64,000 nucleotides of DNA from Luscinia megarhynchos (taxonomy: Eukaryota; Chordata; Aves; Passeriformes; Turdidae): the NCBI GenBank assembly GCA_034336665.1, contig CM067591.1, positions 124,001 to 188,000 on the forward strand. The letters run 5' to 3'. Made by a program: the position numbers and the translations under genes. The notes below the pieces were generated by a model. It saw nothing but the letters and a program-made list of their open reading frames with translations, was not told the DNA's origin and did not search any database. Every line of letters starts with the position of its first letter. Positions within the stretch are counted from its first letter, which is position 1. Positions 24,601 to 34,985 of the stretch are shown here, piece by piece.

Positions 24601-27600
24601 CACTCAATCCAGGTGGAATGTTGTTATTATGTTAAATAATGCCTATAGATGGCTTAGAAAAATAAAACTATCTGTGAAGAGAAAATTTAGGCAACTTTTT
24701 ACTAGAAGTATGAATAAAAATGGTGCTTTCCCATTTCTCATGTTCCCCAGGAACAGATTTATTGCTGAAGTTGTGGTACTCATTTCCCAGCCAATTTTCT
24801 TCTTCTTAAATGCTTTCCCTTTGTTCCCATTGCTTTTCAAATGAAACCCGAGATCTCTAGGCCATTATTTGATCCCAGGAATGAAGGCTTTATGGAAATA
24901 GCCCAAGTGCTGCACTTCAGTGGAACATTCGAATCAACAAAATGCAAATATTCCAATGGTTTTTGGTTGTTTTTTTTTTACAGGAACTGGATAGTGCCTA
25001 CATGGGAAAAATGGAGTTTGATGTCCGAGTGGATATCCTGAGGCAGGAGCTGGAGTTCCTCCGGTGTTTATACGAAGCCGTGAGTGATTAAAATCTTACC
25101 CTCAGGTCTTGAAGGACACACCTTCTGGAGATCCCCAGAAATTTTGCTTGGGTGGGGTTTTTTGGCTTGGAGAATTAATTATCCTCGGCCTTCTGTGAGT
25201 GAAAAGGGGTCTGGTGTGTCCTGAAGGCTGGAAGACCTTGAAAATTACAAGTAATGGGGGTACAGTGGTACCGGGGGGCTGCAGGTGGAGAAATTCCAGT
25301 GGGAAATTGGCCACAAGGTCCCATTGTTTTCATCATAAAGTCTGGGGCTGGCCACAAAGGCTGTTAAAATCCCTAAGCTGGCTTTCCGTGCAGGAGCTGT
25401 CCCAGCTGCAAACGGTTGTTGGGAACGCCGACGTTGTTCTGTCCATGGACAACCACAGGGAGCTGAACACGGACGGGATCATCGCGGAGGTCAGGCAGGA
25501 GTACGAGGGGGTGGCCCACAGGAGCACGGCTGAGGTGGACGCCATGTACCGGGGCAGGGTGAGTGGGCACCAGGGAAACAGCAACGCAAATCCCCTCCTT
25601 GGAGAAGAAACCAAAAACGTGCCGTGTCCTCTTCCCATCAGTACCAGGACCTGCAGAACATGTGGGTGAATCAGCGGGAGCAGCTGAGGAACAGTCACCA
25701 GGAAATCCAGGAACTTGCCAGGCAGATCCAAAGACTCCAACCAGAAATTGAAATCGCAAGGAAAAGGGTAAAGCTGATACTTTCCAGCAGGACTAAATGG
25801 TTTAAGCCCCTTTTCCGTGGGATCTCAGTGCAGAATGTGGCAGCCAGTCCTTTGGAGGCAGACCTAGGGATGAAGTTTTCTCTTCCAAATGAAGCAGACT
25901 TAGATATACGGGATCTATATTGGGGTTTAATTGCATTAATTTACCCCGTTTAATGCATTTTGGGTGTTCTGTCACTGAGGAAAGCCTTTTGATTTCCAAG
26001 GAATGCCAGGACAGTGTGAAAATTATGGGATTTGGGGGTTTTCCTGTGCTGGAATAGGAGTTGGCCTCGATGATTCCTGTGGTTCCCTCCTGACTACAGA
26101 TATATATGATTCTGTTAGAAAACCCTCCCCACAGACAGGACATGGTCACATTCCCTTTGTCCCCTCTGCAGAATTCCAGCCTCCAGGACTCCATCAGAGA
26201 TGCGGAGCACCGTGGGAGCTCAGCCGTCAGGGACGGCCAGGAGAAGCTCCAGGAGCTGGAAAATGCTCTCCAACAGGCCAAGGAAGACCTTTCTCAGCTT
26301 GTCCACGATTACCAGGAGCTCCTGAATGCAAAGCTGGGCCTGGACATTGAGATCGCCATGTATCGGTCACTCCTTGAGGAGGAGGAGAACAGGTGGGGGC
26401 AAAATCCAGCCCGGGTGAAACAGCCAGACAAAGCAAGTGTCTGTGGATCTGTCACTGGGATGGACTGGGCCTGGAGCAGTCACCTTTCTGCAGATCATTG
26501 ATAAACCCTAATATGAATTTTAATTCTGAATTTATTGGCTGTTTTACCTCAATATGACTTTTCCTCCACAGGATCCAGGAAGGATCACCGGCCACGATCT
26601 GTGAGTATCTCAAGGATTTTCTCAGGGTTTTTTAAAGAAAATTGTTCTTTCTTTGTAATCTTGACACCATTGGAATAAACTATCCCAGTTCCTATCTTAA
26701 TTCAGGAAAGGACCCAAAAGGGAGTTTGTGAACACACATTAATATAACAACTGGCTTTAGAATTATTGGCTAATTCCTAATAAATTTGGAAGAAATAGGA
26801 AACGCTGCATTTAAGCTATAGGTCTGTTTGATGCAGGGCAGAAAGAAAGGAAGGAAATAAAACTAGTCCTAAAATTTGTGGAAAAGCTGAGACCTGAGGG
26901 ACAGAGAAATGCAGTTTTGGCCTTAGTACAGGATGGGCTGCACTGAGTGCTCGTGGGTGGAATAAGCCATAAATTATGTTTATAAAAAACCTAAAAACCC
27001 CAGAAAAGTGGGAAAATATTCCATAGGTAAATCTCTACTAAGAGATATTCTTGTTGGCCTCTTCAAAGATAAGTCCATGACCACAAGGGTTGGAAGGATG
27101 AGGCTTAAACCAGCCTTGCTCCGAATTTTTTGGGGTAAAAAGAATAAATAGAACATAATTTCCATTTTTGCAGGTGTCATTGACCACAATGCCAGAGCTA
27201 CTGGAGTCTTTGGAGGCATAACAAGTGTGAAGGGGAGAATGTGCTCTGATGGTACAAGTGGCAGCAGAATGAAAGGGCCAGTCTCTGGAGGGGGGAAAGG
27301 TGGAAGCTCTGGTGGGTGGGGGTCCAGCTCTGGTGGAGGTGGATCCATGTCTGGAGGAGGAAAAGGATCCAGCTCTGGAGGAGGAGGAAGCTCAGGTGGA
27401 GGAGGCTCCATGTCCAAGGGTGGCAGCAGCTCTGGAGGGTGGGGGTCCAGCTCTGGTGGAGGTGGATCCATGTCTGGAGGAGGAAAAGGATCCAGCTCTG
27501 GAGGAGGAGGAAGCTCAGGTGGAGGAGGCTCCATGTCCAAGGGTGGCAGCTGCTCTGGAGGGTGGGGATCCAGCTCTGGTGGAGGTGGGTCCATGTCTGG

Positions 27601-30600
27601 AGGAGGAAAAGGATCCAGCTCTGGAGGAGGAGGAAGCTCAGGAGGCTCCATGTCCAAGGGCGGCAGCAGCTCTGGTGGGTGGGGATCCAGCTCTAGTGGA
27701 GGTGGATCCATGTCTGGAGGAGGAAAAGGATCAGGATCTGGAGGAGGAAGCTCAGGTGGAGGAGGCTCCATGTCCAAGGGTGGCAGCAGCTCTGGAGGGT
27801 GGGGATCCAGCTCTGGTGGAGGTGGATCCATGTCGGGAGGAAAAGGATCAGGATCTGGAGGGGGAGGAAGTTCTGGTAGTGGAGGGCCCATCTGTGGAGG
27901 AGGAGGAAGCTCAGGTGGAGGAGGCTCTATGTCCAAGGGCAGCAGTTCTGGAGGGAGCGGATCCAGCTCTGGTGGATGGGGATCCAGCTGTGGGGGAGGT
28001 GGATCCATGTCTGGAGGAGGAAAAGGATCCAGCTCTGGAGGAGGAGGAAGCTCTGGCAGTGGAGGGTCCATCTGTGGAGGAGGAAGTTCAGGTGGAGGAG
28101 GCTCCATGTCCAAGGGTGGCAGCAGCTCTGGAGGGTGGGGATCCAGCTCTGGTGGAGGTGGATCCATGTCTGGAGGAGGAAAAGGATCAGGATCTGGAGG
28201 AGGAGGAAGCTCTGGCAGTGGAGGGTCCATCTGTGGAGGAGGAAGTTCAGGTGGAGGAGGCTCCATGTCCAAGGGCGGCAGCAGCTCTGGAGGGTGGGGA
28301 TCCAGCTCTGGTGGAGGTGGATCCATGTCTGGAGGAGGAAAAGGATCAGGATCTGGAGGAGGAGGAAGCTCAGGAGGCTCCATGTCCAAGGGTGGCAGCA
28401 GCTCTGGTGGGTGGGGATCCAGCTCTGGTGGTGGCGGATCCATGTCAGGAGGAGGAAAAGGATCCAGCTCTGGAGGAGGAAGCTCAGGTGGAGGAGGCTC
28501 CATGTCCAAGGGCGGCAGCAGCTCTGGAGGGTGGGGATCCAGCTCTGGGGGAGGCGGGTCCATGTCGGGAGGAAAAGGATCAGGATCTGGAGGAGGAAGC
28601 TCAGGTGGAGGAGGATCCATGTCTAAGGGCAGCAGCTCTGGAGGAGGAGGATCCAGCTCTGGGGGAGGGGGGTCCAGTAGTGGAGGAGGGAAAGGATCAG
28701 GATCTGGAGGAGGTAGTTCAAGGAGTGGAGGCTCCATGTCTGGAGGTGGCCAGAGCTCTGGAGGAATGGGAGGAATGGGATCCAGCTCTGGGAGGTGCAG
28801 TCCCCAGAGTGGAGGGATGAGCTCTGGAGGTGGAAGCAGCTCTGGCAGGAGAGGCTCCATGTCTGGAGGAGGAGGACAGGGAAGTTCTTGTCATGGAGGC
28901 TCCATGTCTGGAGGTGGCCAGAGCTCTGGAGGAATGGGAGGAATGGGATCCAGCTCTGGGAGGTGCAGTCCCCAGAGTGGAGGGATGAGCTCTGGTGGTG
29001 GGAAGCAGCTCTGGCGGGAGAGCTCCATGTCTGGAGGTGGAGGACAGGGAAGTTCTTGTCATAGAGCTCCATGTCTGGAGGTGGCCAGAGCTCTGGAGGA
29101 ATGGGAGGAATGGGATCCAGCTCTGGGAGGTGCAGTCCCCAGAGTGGAGGGATGAGCTCTGGAGGTGGGAAGCAGCTCTGGCAGGGAGAGGCTCCCATGT
29201 CTGGAGGTGGAGGGACAGGGAAGTTCTTGTCATGGAGGCTCCATGTCTGAGAGGTGGCCAGAGCTCTGGAGGAATGGGAGGAATGGGATCCAGCTCTGGG
29301 AGGTGCAGTCCCCAGAGTGGAGGGATGAGCTCTGGAGGTGGAAGCAGCTCTGGCAGGAGAGGCTCCATGTCTGGAGGTGGAGGACAGGGAAGTTCTTGTC
29401 ATGGAGGCTCCATGTCGAGAGGTGGCCAGAGCTCTGGAGGAATGGGAGGAATGGGATCCAGCTCTGGTAGGTGCAGTCCCCAGAGTGGAGGGATGAGCTC
29501 TGGTGGTGGAAGCAGCTCTGGCAGGCGAGGCTCCATGTCTGGAGGAGGAGGACAGGGAAGTTCTTGTCATAGAGGCTCCATGTCTGGAGGTGGCCAGAGC
29601 TCTGGAGGAATGGGAGGAATGGGATCCAGCTCTGGGAGGTGCAGTCCCCAGAGTGGAGGGATGAGCTCTGGAGGTGGAAGCAGCTCTGGCAGGAGAGGCT
29701 CCATGTCTGGAGGAGGAGGACAGGGAAGTTCTTGTCATGGAGGCTCCATGTCTGGAGGTGGCCAGAGCTCTGGAGGAATGGGAGGAATGGGATCCAGCTC
29801 TGGGAGGTGCAGTCCCCAGAGTGGAGGGATGAGCTCTGGAGGTGGAAGCAGCTCTGGCAGGCGAGGCTCCATGTCTGGAGGCGGAGGAGAAGGAGGAGGA
29901 AGCTCAGGTCACAGCGGATCCAGTTATGGCAGCGGAGGGTGCATTGGTGGAGGAGAGGGAGGTTCGGGTTATGGAGGAAGCTCAGGAAGGAGAGGATCCA
30001 TGTCTGGAGGCGGTCACAGCTCAGGTGGATATGGCTCTGGCAGTGGCAGCTGCAGCCCCCACAGTGGCGGGATGAGCTCTGGAGGTTGGAGCAGTTCTGG
30101 CAGAAGAGGCTCCATCTCTGGAGGAGGAGGAAGCTCAGGAGGATCCAGTTATGGCAGCGGTGGGTGCATTGGTGGAGGAGAAGGAGGTTCAGGTTATGGA
30201 GGCAGCTCAGGATATGGAGGTGGCTCTGGCAGGAGAGGCTCCATCTCTGGAGGTGGCCACAGCTCTGGTGGGTTTGGATCTGGCTCTGGTGGTGGTGGGA
30301 GCAGTTCTGGAGGAGGAATAAGCTCAGGGTATGGAGGAGGCTCAGGCAGTGGAGGATCAAGCTCTGGGTGCATTGGTGGAGGAGAAGGGGGTTCAGGGTA
30401 TGGAGGAAGCTCAGGAAGGAGAGGATCCATGTCTGGAGGTGGTCACAGCTCAGGTGGATATGGCTCTGGCAGTGGCAGCTGCAGCCCTCACAGTGGAGGG
30501 ATGAGCTCTGGAGGTTGGAGCAGTTCTGGCAGGAGAGGCTCCATCTCTGGAGGAGGAGGAAGCTCAGGTCATGGAGGATCCAGTTATGGCAGCGGTGGGT

Positions 30601-32828
30601 GCATTACTGGGGGCGAAGGAGGGTCAGGTTACGGAGGGAGCTCAGGATATGGAGGTGGCTCTGGCAGGACAGGCTCCATCTCTGGAGGAGGTCACAGCTC
30701 TGGTGGGTTTGGATCTGGCTCTGGTGGTGGGAGCAGTTCTGGAGGAGGAATCAGCTCAGGGTATGGAGGAAGCTCTGGCAGTGGAGGATTGAGCTCTGGT
30801 GGGGGAATTAGTGGAGGAGAAGGAGGTTCAGGTTATGGAGGAAGCTCAGGCAGAAGAGGCTCCATCTCTGGAGGAGGAGGAAGCTCAGCTCATGGAGGAT
30901 CCAGTTATGGCAGCGGTGGGTGCATTAGTGGGGGCGAATGCGGGTCAGGGTATGGAGGGAGCTCAGGATATGGAGGTGGCTCTGGCAGGAGAGGCTCCGT
31001 CTCTGGAGGAGGAGGAAGCTCAGGTCACGGAGGATCCAGTTATGGCAGTGGTGGGTCCATCTATGGGGGTGAAGGGGCTCAGGGTACAGAGGAGGAAGCT
31101 CAGGCAGAAGAGGCTCCATCTCTGGAGGAGGAAGCTCAGGTCATGGAGGATCCAGTTATGGCAGCGGTGGGTGCATTAGTGGGGGCGAATGCGGGTCAGG
31201 GTACGGAGGGAGCTCAGGATATGGAGGTGACTCTGGCAGGAGAGGCTCCATTTCTGGAGGTGGCCATAGCTCGGGTGGGTTTGGATCTGGCTCTGGTGGT
31301 GGTGGGAGCAGTTCTGGAGGAGGAATCAGCTCAGGGTATGGAGGAGGCTCAGGCAGTGGAGGATCAAGCTCTGGGTGCATTGGTGGAGGAGAAGGGGGTT
31401 CAGGGTATGGAGGAAGCTCAGGGTATGGAGGAAGCTCCAGCAGGAGAGGCTCCATGTCTGGCGGTGGAGGAAGCTCAGGTCATGGCGGATCCAGTTATGG
31501 CAGCGGAGGGTGCATTGGTGGAGGAGAAGGGGGTTCAGGGTTATGGAGGAAGCTCAGGAAGGAGAGGATCCATGTCTGGAGGCGGTCACAGCTCAGGTGG
31601 ATATGGCTCTGGCAGTGGCAGCTGCAGCCCCTCACAGTGGCGGGATGAGCTCTGGAGGTTGGAGCAGTTCTGGCAGGAGAGGCTCCATCTCTGGAGGAGG
31701 AGGAAGCTCAGGTCATGGAGGATCCAGTTATGGCAGCGGTGGGTGCATTACTGGGGGCGAAGGAGGGTCAGGTTACGGAGGGAGCTCAGGATATGGAGGT
31801 GGCTCTGGCAGGACAGGCTCCATCTCTGGAGGAGGAGGAAGTTCAGGTCATGGGGGATCCAGTTATGGCAGTGGTGGGTCCATCTATGGGGGTGAAGGGG
31901 GCTCAGGGTACAGAGGAGGAGGCTCAGGCAGAAGAGGCTCCATCTCTGGAGGAGGAGGAAGCTCAGGTCATGGAGGATCCAGTTATGGCAGCGGTGGGTT
32001 CCATCTAGTGGGGGTGAAGGGGGCTCAGGATATGGAGGCAGCTCAGGATATGGAGGTGGCTCTGGCAGGAGAGGCTCCATCTCTGGAGGTGGCCACAGCT
32101 CTGGTGGGTTTGGATCTGGCTCTGGTGGTGGTGGGAGCAGTTCTGGAGGAGGAATCAGCTCAGGGTATGGAGGAGGCTCAGGCAGTGGAGGATTGAGCTC
32201 TGGAGGTTGCATTGGTGGAGGAGAAGGGGGTTCGGGTTATGGAGGAAGCTCAGGCAGGAGAGGCTCCATGTCTGGAGGAGGAGGAAGCTCAGGCTGGGGG
32301 GGATCCAGTTATGGCAGCGGTGGGTGCATTAGTGGGGGCGAATGCGGGTCAGGGTATGGAGGCAGCTCAGGATATGGAGGTGGCTCTGGCAGGAGAGGCT
32401 CCACGTCTGGAGGAGGAGGAAGCTCAGGTCACGGAGGATCCAGTTATGGCAGTGGTGGGTGCATTGGTGGGGGAGAAGGGGGCTCAGGGTGCGGAGGAGA
32501 CTCTGGATATGGGGGAGGCTCAGGGTACGGAGGAGGAAGCTCAGGCAGGAGAGGATCAATCTCTGGAGGAGAAGGAAGCTCCATCTCCAGAGGTTGGGGA
32601 TCAAGCTCTACTGGCACCTGCAGCCCTGGCAGGGCGGGGGAAGGAGGTTGGGATTGCTCTGGAGGGGACTGTTATTATGGAAGTGGGACCTATGGAGATT
32701 GCACACCCAGCTGCCGAGAAGAGACTGAGGAATGCAGCTCAGGAGGAGGATGGTCTTCTCCAAGACCAGGTTACTGGTCTGCCTATGAAAGTGGCTCAGG
32801 TTCCTCTGGAGATGCTGCCCACAAGTAA
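21605..32828 (+). CDS. Keratin C: type II keratin with a giant Gly/Ser repeat tail (frame interrupted in last exon)
   Basis: Exons: 21605-22132, 23391-23608, 24321-24381, 24984-25079, 25394-25558, 25642-25767, 26172-26392, 26572-26600, 27174-32828; all introns GT-AG. The rod is intact. Head 1-158 is Gly-rich; initiation motif [18 protein letters not shown] at 159-176; termination motif ends LLEEEENR at about 444-472. The last exon is 5,655 bp and codes for roughly 1,880 tail residues, against about 100-170 in the neighbours, giving about 2,365 aa in total. After a short linker ([15 protein letters not shown]) come three repeat domains (separate entries) and a unique end with [17 protein letters not shown] and a final DAAHK before TAA 32826-32828. 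The Gly/Ser frame runs from 27174 to about 29000 in one phase, 29260-31075 in the next, then is moved by indels near 31075, 31533, 31630 and 32010 before returning to the phase of the terminal domain. Assembly error, real pseudogenisation of the tail, or polymorphism cannot be told apart here. The tail recalls loricrin; function in cornified tissue is inferred. Confidence 0.88.
22221..22331. repeat. Tandem duplication, 64 bp period, intron 1 of keratin C
   Basis: The segment from tttcccacaggctgctgc to cactgtggatgca occurs at 22221 and again at 22285 with one or two differences. Each copy contains an acceptor-like ttcccacag. Confidence 0.8.
22567..22620. repeat. Dispersed duplicate (partner at 24057-24109)
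   Basis: 'ctgctttagtgcct' and 'gtttgcacttgccagaaatt' occur in the same order here (intron 1) and at 24057-24109 (intron 2) of keratin C. Confidence 0.7.
22968..23325 (-). mobile_element. CR1 LINE fragment in intron 1 of keratin C
   Basis: Minus-strand CR1: 'gatttgggttggaaggcac' at the 3' end, then 'ctgccatgggcagggacac'. The core 23095-23273 is an almost perfect inverted copy of 18648-18825. It ends about 65 bp before exon 2. Confidence 0.8.
24200..24305. repeat. AT-rich tandem repeat before exon 3 of keratin C
   Basis: Repeats of 'atagataatta' run almost to the acceptor of exon 3 at 24321. Confidence 0.75.
26025..26118 (+). mobile_element. CR1 3'-end fragment, intron 6 of keratin C
   Basis: 'ggagttggcctcgatgattc' followed by 'tatatatgattctgtta' is a CR1 3' terminus, ending about 55 bp before exon 7. 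Confidence 0.6.
27281..28730 (+). repeat. Keratin C tail domain I: GSMSKGG repeats
   Basis: Ten coding repeats anchored on SMSKG, with anchors at 27411, 27534, 27651, 27771, 27930, 28107, 28266, 28383, 28503 and 28620. Spacings are 123, 117, 120, 159, 177, 159, 117, 120 and 117 bp, all multiples of three. The typical unit of about 41 residues combines [18 protein letters not shown] and [12 protein letters not shown]; some units add an SICGGG insert. The domain is fully in frame. Confidence 0.92.
28731..29885 (+). repeat. Keratin C tail domain II: 56-residue repeats
   Basis: Seven copies of a 168 bp unit with [32 protein letters not shown] and QGSSCH. Anchors (atgggaggaatggg) at 28766, 28934, 29101, 29274, 29442, 29610 and 29778, spacings 168, 167, 173, 168, 168, 168. 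The 167 and 173 bp intervals contain the frame-breaking indels. Two Cys and an RRGS motif per unit. Confidence 0.92.
29886..32577 (+). repeat. Keratin C tail domain III: GSGYGG / CIGGGEGG higher-order repeats
   Basis: Complex array combining [46 protein letters not shown], and in some copies [18 protein letters not shown]. Gly, Ser and Tyr dominate, with roughly one Cys per block. Indels relative to sister copies occur near 31075 (-1), 31533 (+1), 31630 (+1) and 32010 (+2). Confidence 0.9.
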
Positions 32829-33580
32829 AACTTGGAAGCAAAATCTCACCAGTGGAACAGGATGAAGCCATTGCCTCATTGTTGGGGCAATGGGACTTTC
32901 CTGCTGTCACCACTGGTCTGGACGGGCTGTGCACCATCCTGAGCTCTCCCTGCACAACCATCCCTGGAGTCTCCATCCCACTCCTCTGCTGGATGCTGAT
33001 ATTGTGACGGTGTCCCTTCCTTGGGCTTTCTCAGAACTTTTAATCCCTGGCTGTCTGGAACCTTTCTCTTTGGCAACTAAAAGCTTGAAACGCTGTCTGG
33101 TATGTTTGTTTTGGTCTGGGGGAGGGCAGGACTCTGATGTCTCTGATGAGATGTTTGATATAACTTCCCATATAAATGAATTCATGGAAATCTGACCCAG
33201 GAAAAAGCTCCTGGAAAAACGGAAGAAGTGGAAGGAAGTGGCTGGAAAAGAATGACAAATGCAGATTGTCTGCTGTAAAAATGGTGTTTAGGGTCAAGTC
33301 CTTTAGGTCTGGTCTGACCAGTCAGCCAGGACATGTGGCTACACATCAGATCCATCATTCCCTCCAGGAGTCACTCATTAAGTAATTTGGGGGCAGATCC
33401 TCTGTATTGCTTTTTTTGGGGCACTGCAGCTGCAGATAAAGAGAGGAACAAGAAAGTCTGGGAATAACAAAGTCTCATCTCACTTTTGGTTCAGTTTTCC
33501 CCCCGGAGAACCAAGTTCAGGTGAGAATGGGGTATATCTGAGGAAACATTTCTTGGCCAACATCTGGTTTTGGGGTTGTC
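32829..33580 (+). other. Presumed 3' UTR and downstream of keratin C
   Basis: No canonical AATAAA was found here. ACTAAA at about 33077 sits in a context similar to the A, B and D signals (caactaaaagcttg versus caataaactgc) and TATAAA is near 33171; either could serve as a variant poly(A) signal. Confidence 0.4.
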
Positions 33581-33584
33581 GTGT

Positions 33585-33655
33585 GCAGGGTCGAGTTGGA
33601 CTCAATGATTGTTGTGTGTCACTTCCAACTCAGGATATTCCACGATTCTATAATG
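33585..33655 (+). mobile_element. CR1 3'-end fragment
   Basis: 'gagttggactcaatgattg' then 'cttccaactcaggatattcc' and 'gattctata'. Confidence 0.65.
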
Positions 33656-34429
33656 TTATTCAGTGGTGATTTTTATCACAGGAAGCAAGATATTATCCAA
33701 ATTTCTACCAGAACCTCCTTAAAGTCCAATCAAAAGTTCTAACTAAGCACAGAGCAGCTGATTTTATGTCAAAAGTTTGTTCAAGAAGCTCAGTTTAATA
33801 ATGTCACCCTTGTTTAGCAACACTCCACTGAGATAACTGGAGTGTCCCAATCTCATTAGGAATATTCCATATCATTTCCCCAGCTGGTGGGAAGGAGAAT
33901 CCTCTCTTTCTGAAAGAATTCTGAGATCACCCACAAATTTTTTGATGGAAAACGTCACGAGATTGAATCCATAAGGCTGCAGACATTTCGAGTGTTGGCG
34001 TCCAGGGGCTGAGCTGAAGACACGAGAAGAGGATCAACAGAGGGGGCCCTGGGCTGGAGTCCTGGGGTGTGTTTTCCACGCCGAGAGAAGGAGTTTGCTG
34101 ACACCCTGTGCCCAGGCAGGGCAGGGAGCCTCTGGGAGCAGGAGGAGCAGGATCTCAGGAACGGGGGGCGGACGGGGAGAAGGGAGGAGCTGGGGGAAGG
34201 TCAGCTCTCTTTGGAGCTGCTCTTGGCTCTGTCCCTTTGCTGGTTTCGTGCCACAGGCTCACACGTGTTTCACAGAACACCCCAGGCTGAGTCAGCCTCG
34301 GAGCATGAGTCCGTGGGGAACGTCAGCTTTCATGGATTAAGGACCTCGTTGTCCAAGTGCTGTCCTAAATATTATCTCCCACTGCTGGAACAACCTCCTG
34401 CTTGTTTCCAGGTGTGAACTGGCTCATCC
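33656..34429. other. Intergenic, no gene seen
   Basis: No coding signal or recognised repeat. Confidence 0.5.
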
Positions 34430-34985
34430 CACGGAATCACAGAACTAGGGAATATCCAGAGCTGGAAGGGACCCACAAGGATCTTTGAGTCCACCTCCCG
34501 GGCCTGCACAGACATCCCCAAAACCCCATGAATTACAAAATCCCACCTTGAGAGCACTGTCCAAGCGCTGCTGGAGCCCTGGCAGCCTCGGGGCTGTGCC
34601 CATTCCCTGGGGAGCCTGTTCAGTGTCCAACCACCCTCTGGGGAAGAACCTTTCCCTGATGTCCAGCCTGACCCTCCCCTGGCACAGCTCCAGCCCTTCC
34701 CTGGGTCCTGTCCCTGGTCTCCAGAGCAGAGATTGGAGCTGCCCCTCAGGACAAAGCTGCAGCCTCCAATGAGTCTCCCCTCAGACTCCTCTTCTGCAGC
34801 TGGACACACCTTGAGCTGCTCCTTGTGTGGTCCCTGCAGACCCTTCCCCATCCCCACAGCCCTCCTTTGGGTGCTCCAGGATTCTCCAGGATGCTCCTGG
34901 CACTCCCAGGAACCCAACCAGGGGCCCAAATGCACTAGACACCACCATCTAGTGGGAGGAAGAGGCTGTGCTGTGCTCGTGTGGG
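34430..34985 (-). mobile_element. CR1 LINE fragment
   Basis: Starts 'cacggaatcacagaactagg' and continues with 'ccctggggagcctgttcagtg', 'ctctggggaagaacctttcc' and 'ctccagcccttccctgggtc', a CR1 3' region on the minus strand. Confidence 0.75.

Noticed and set aside
27300..28820. Plus-strand open frame rich in Glu/Ala/Val over the keratin C tail
   Set aside because: Out-of-frame shadow of the repeat; it does not connect to the rod exons through exon 8.
26980..28860. Long minus-strand open frame encoding Pro/Leu/Asp-rich repeats
   Set aside because: It is the mirror of the Gly/Ser codons of the keratin C tail, has no splice or promoter context, and carries the same repeat period.
28623..30360. 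Minus-strand Ser/Leu/His-rich open frames
   Set aside because: Shadows of domain II and III repeats.
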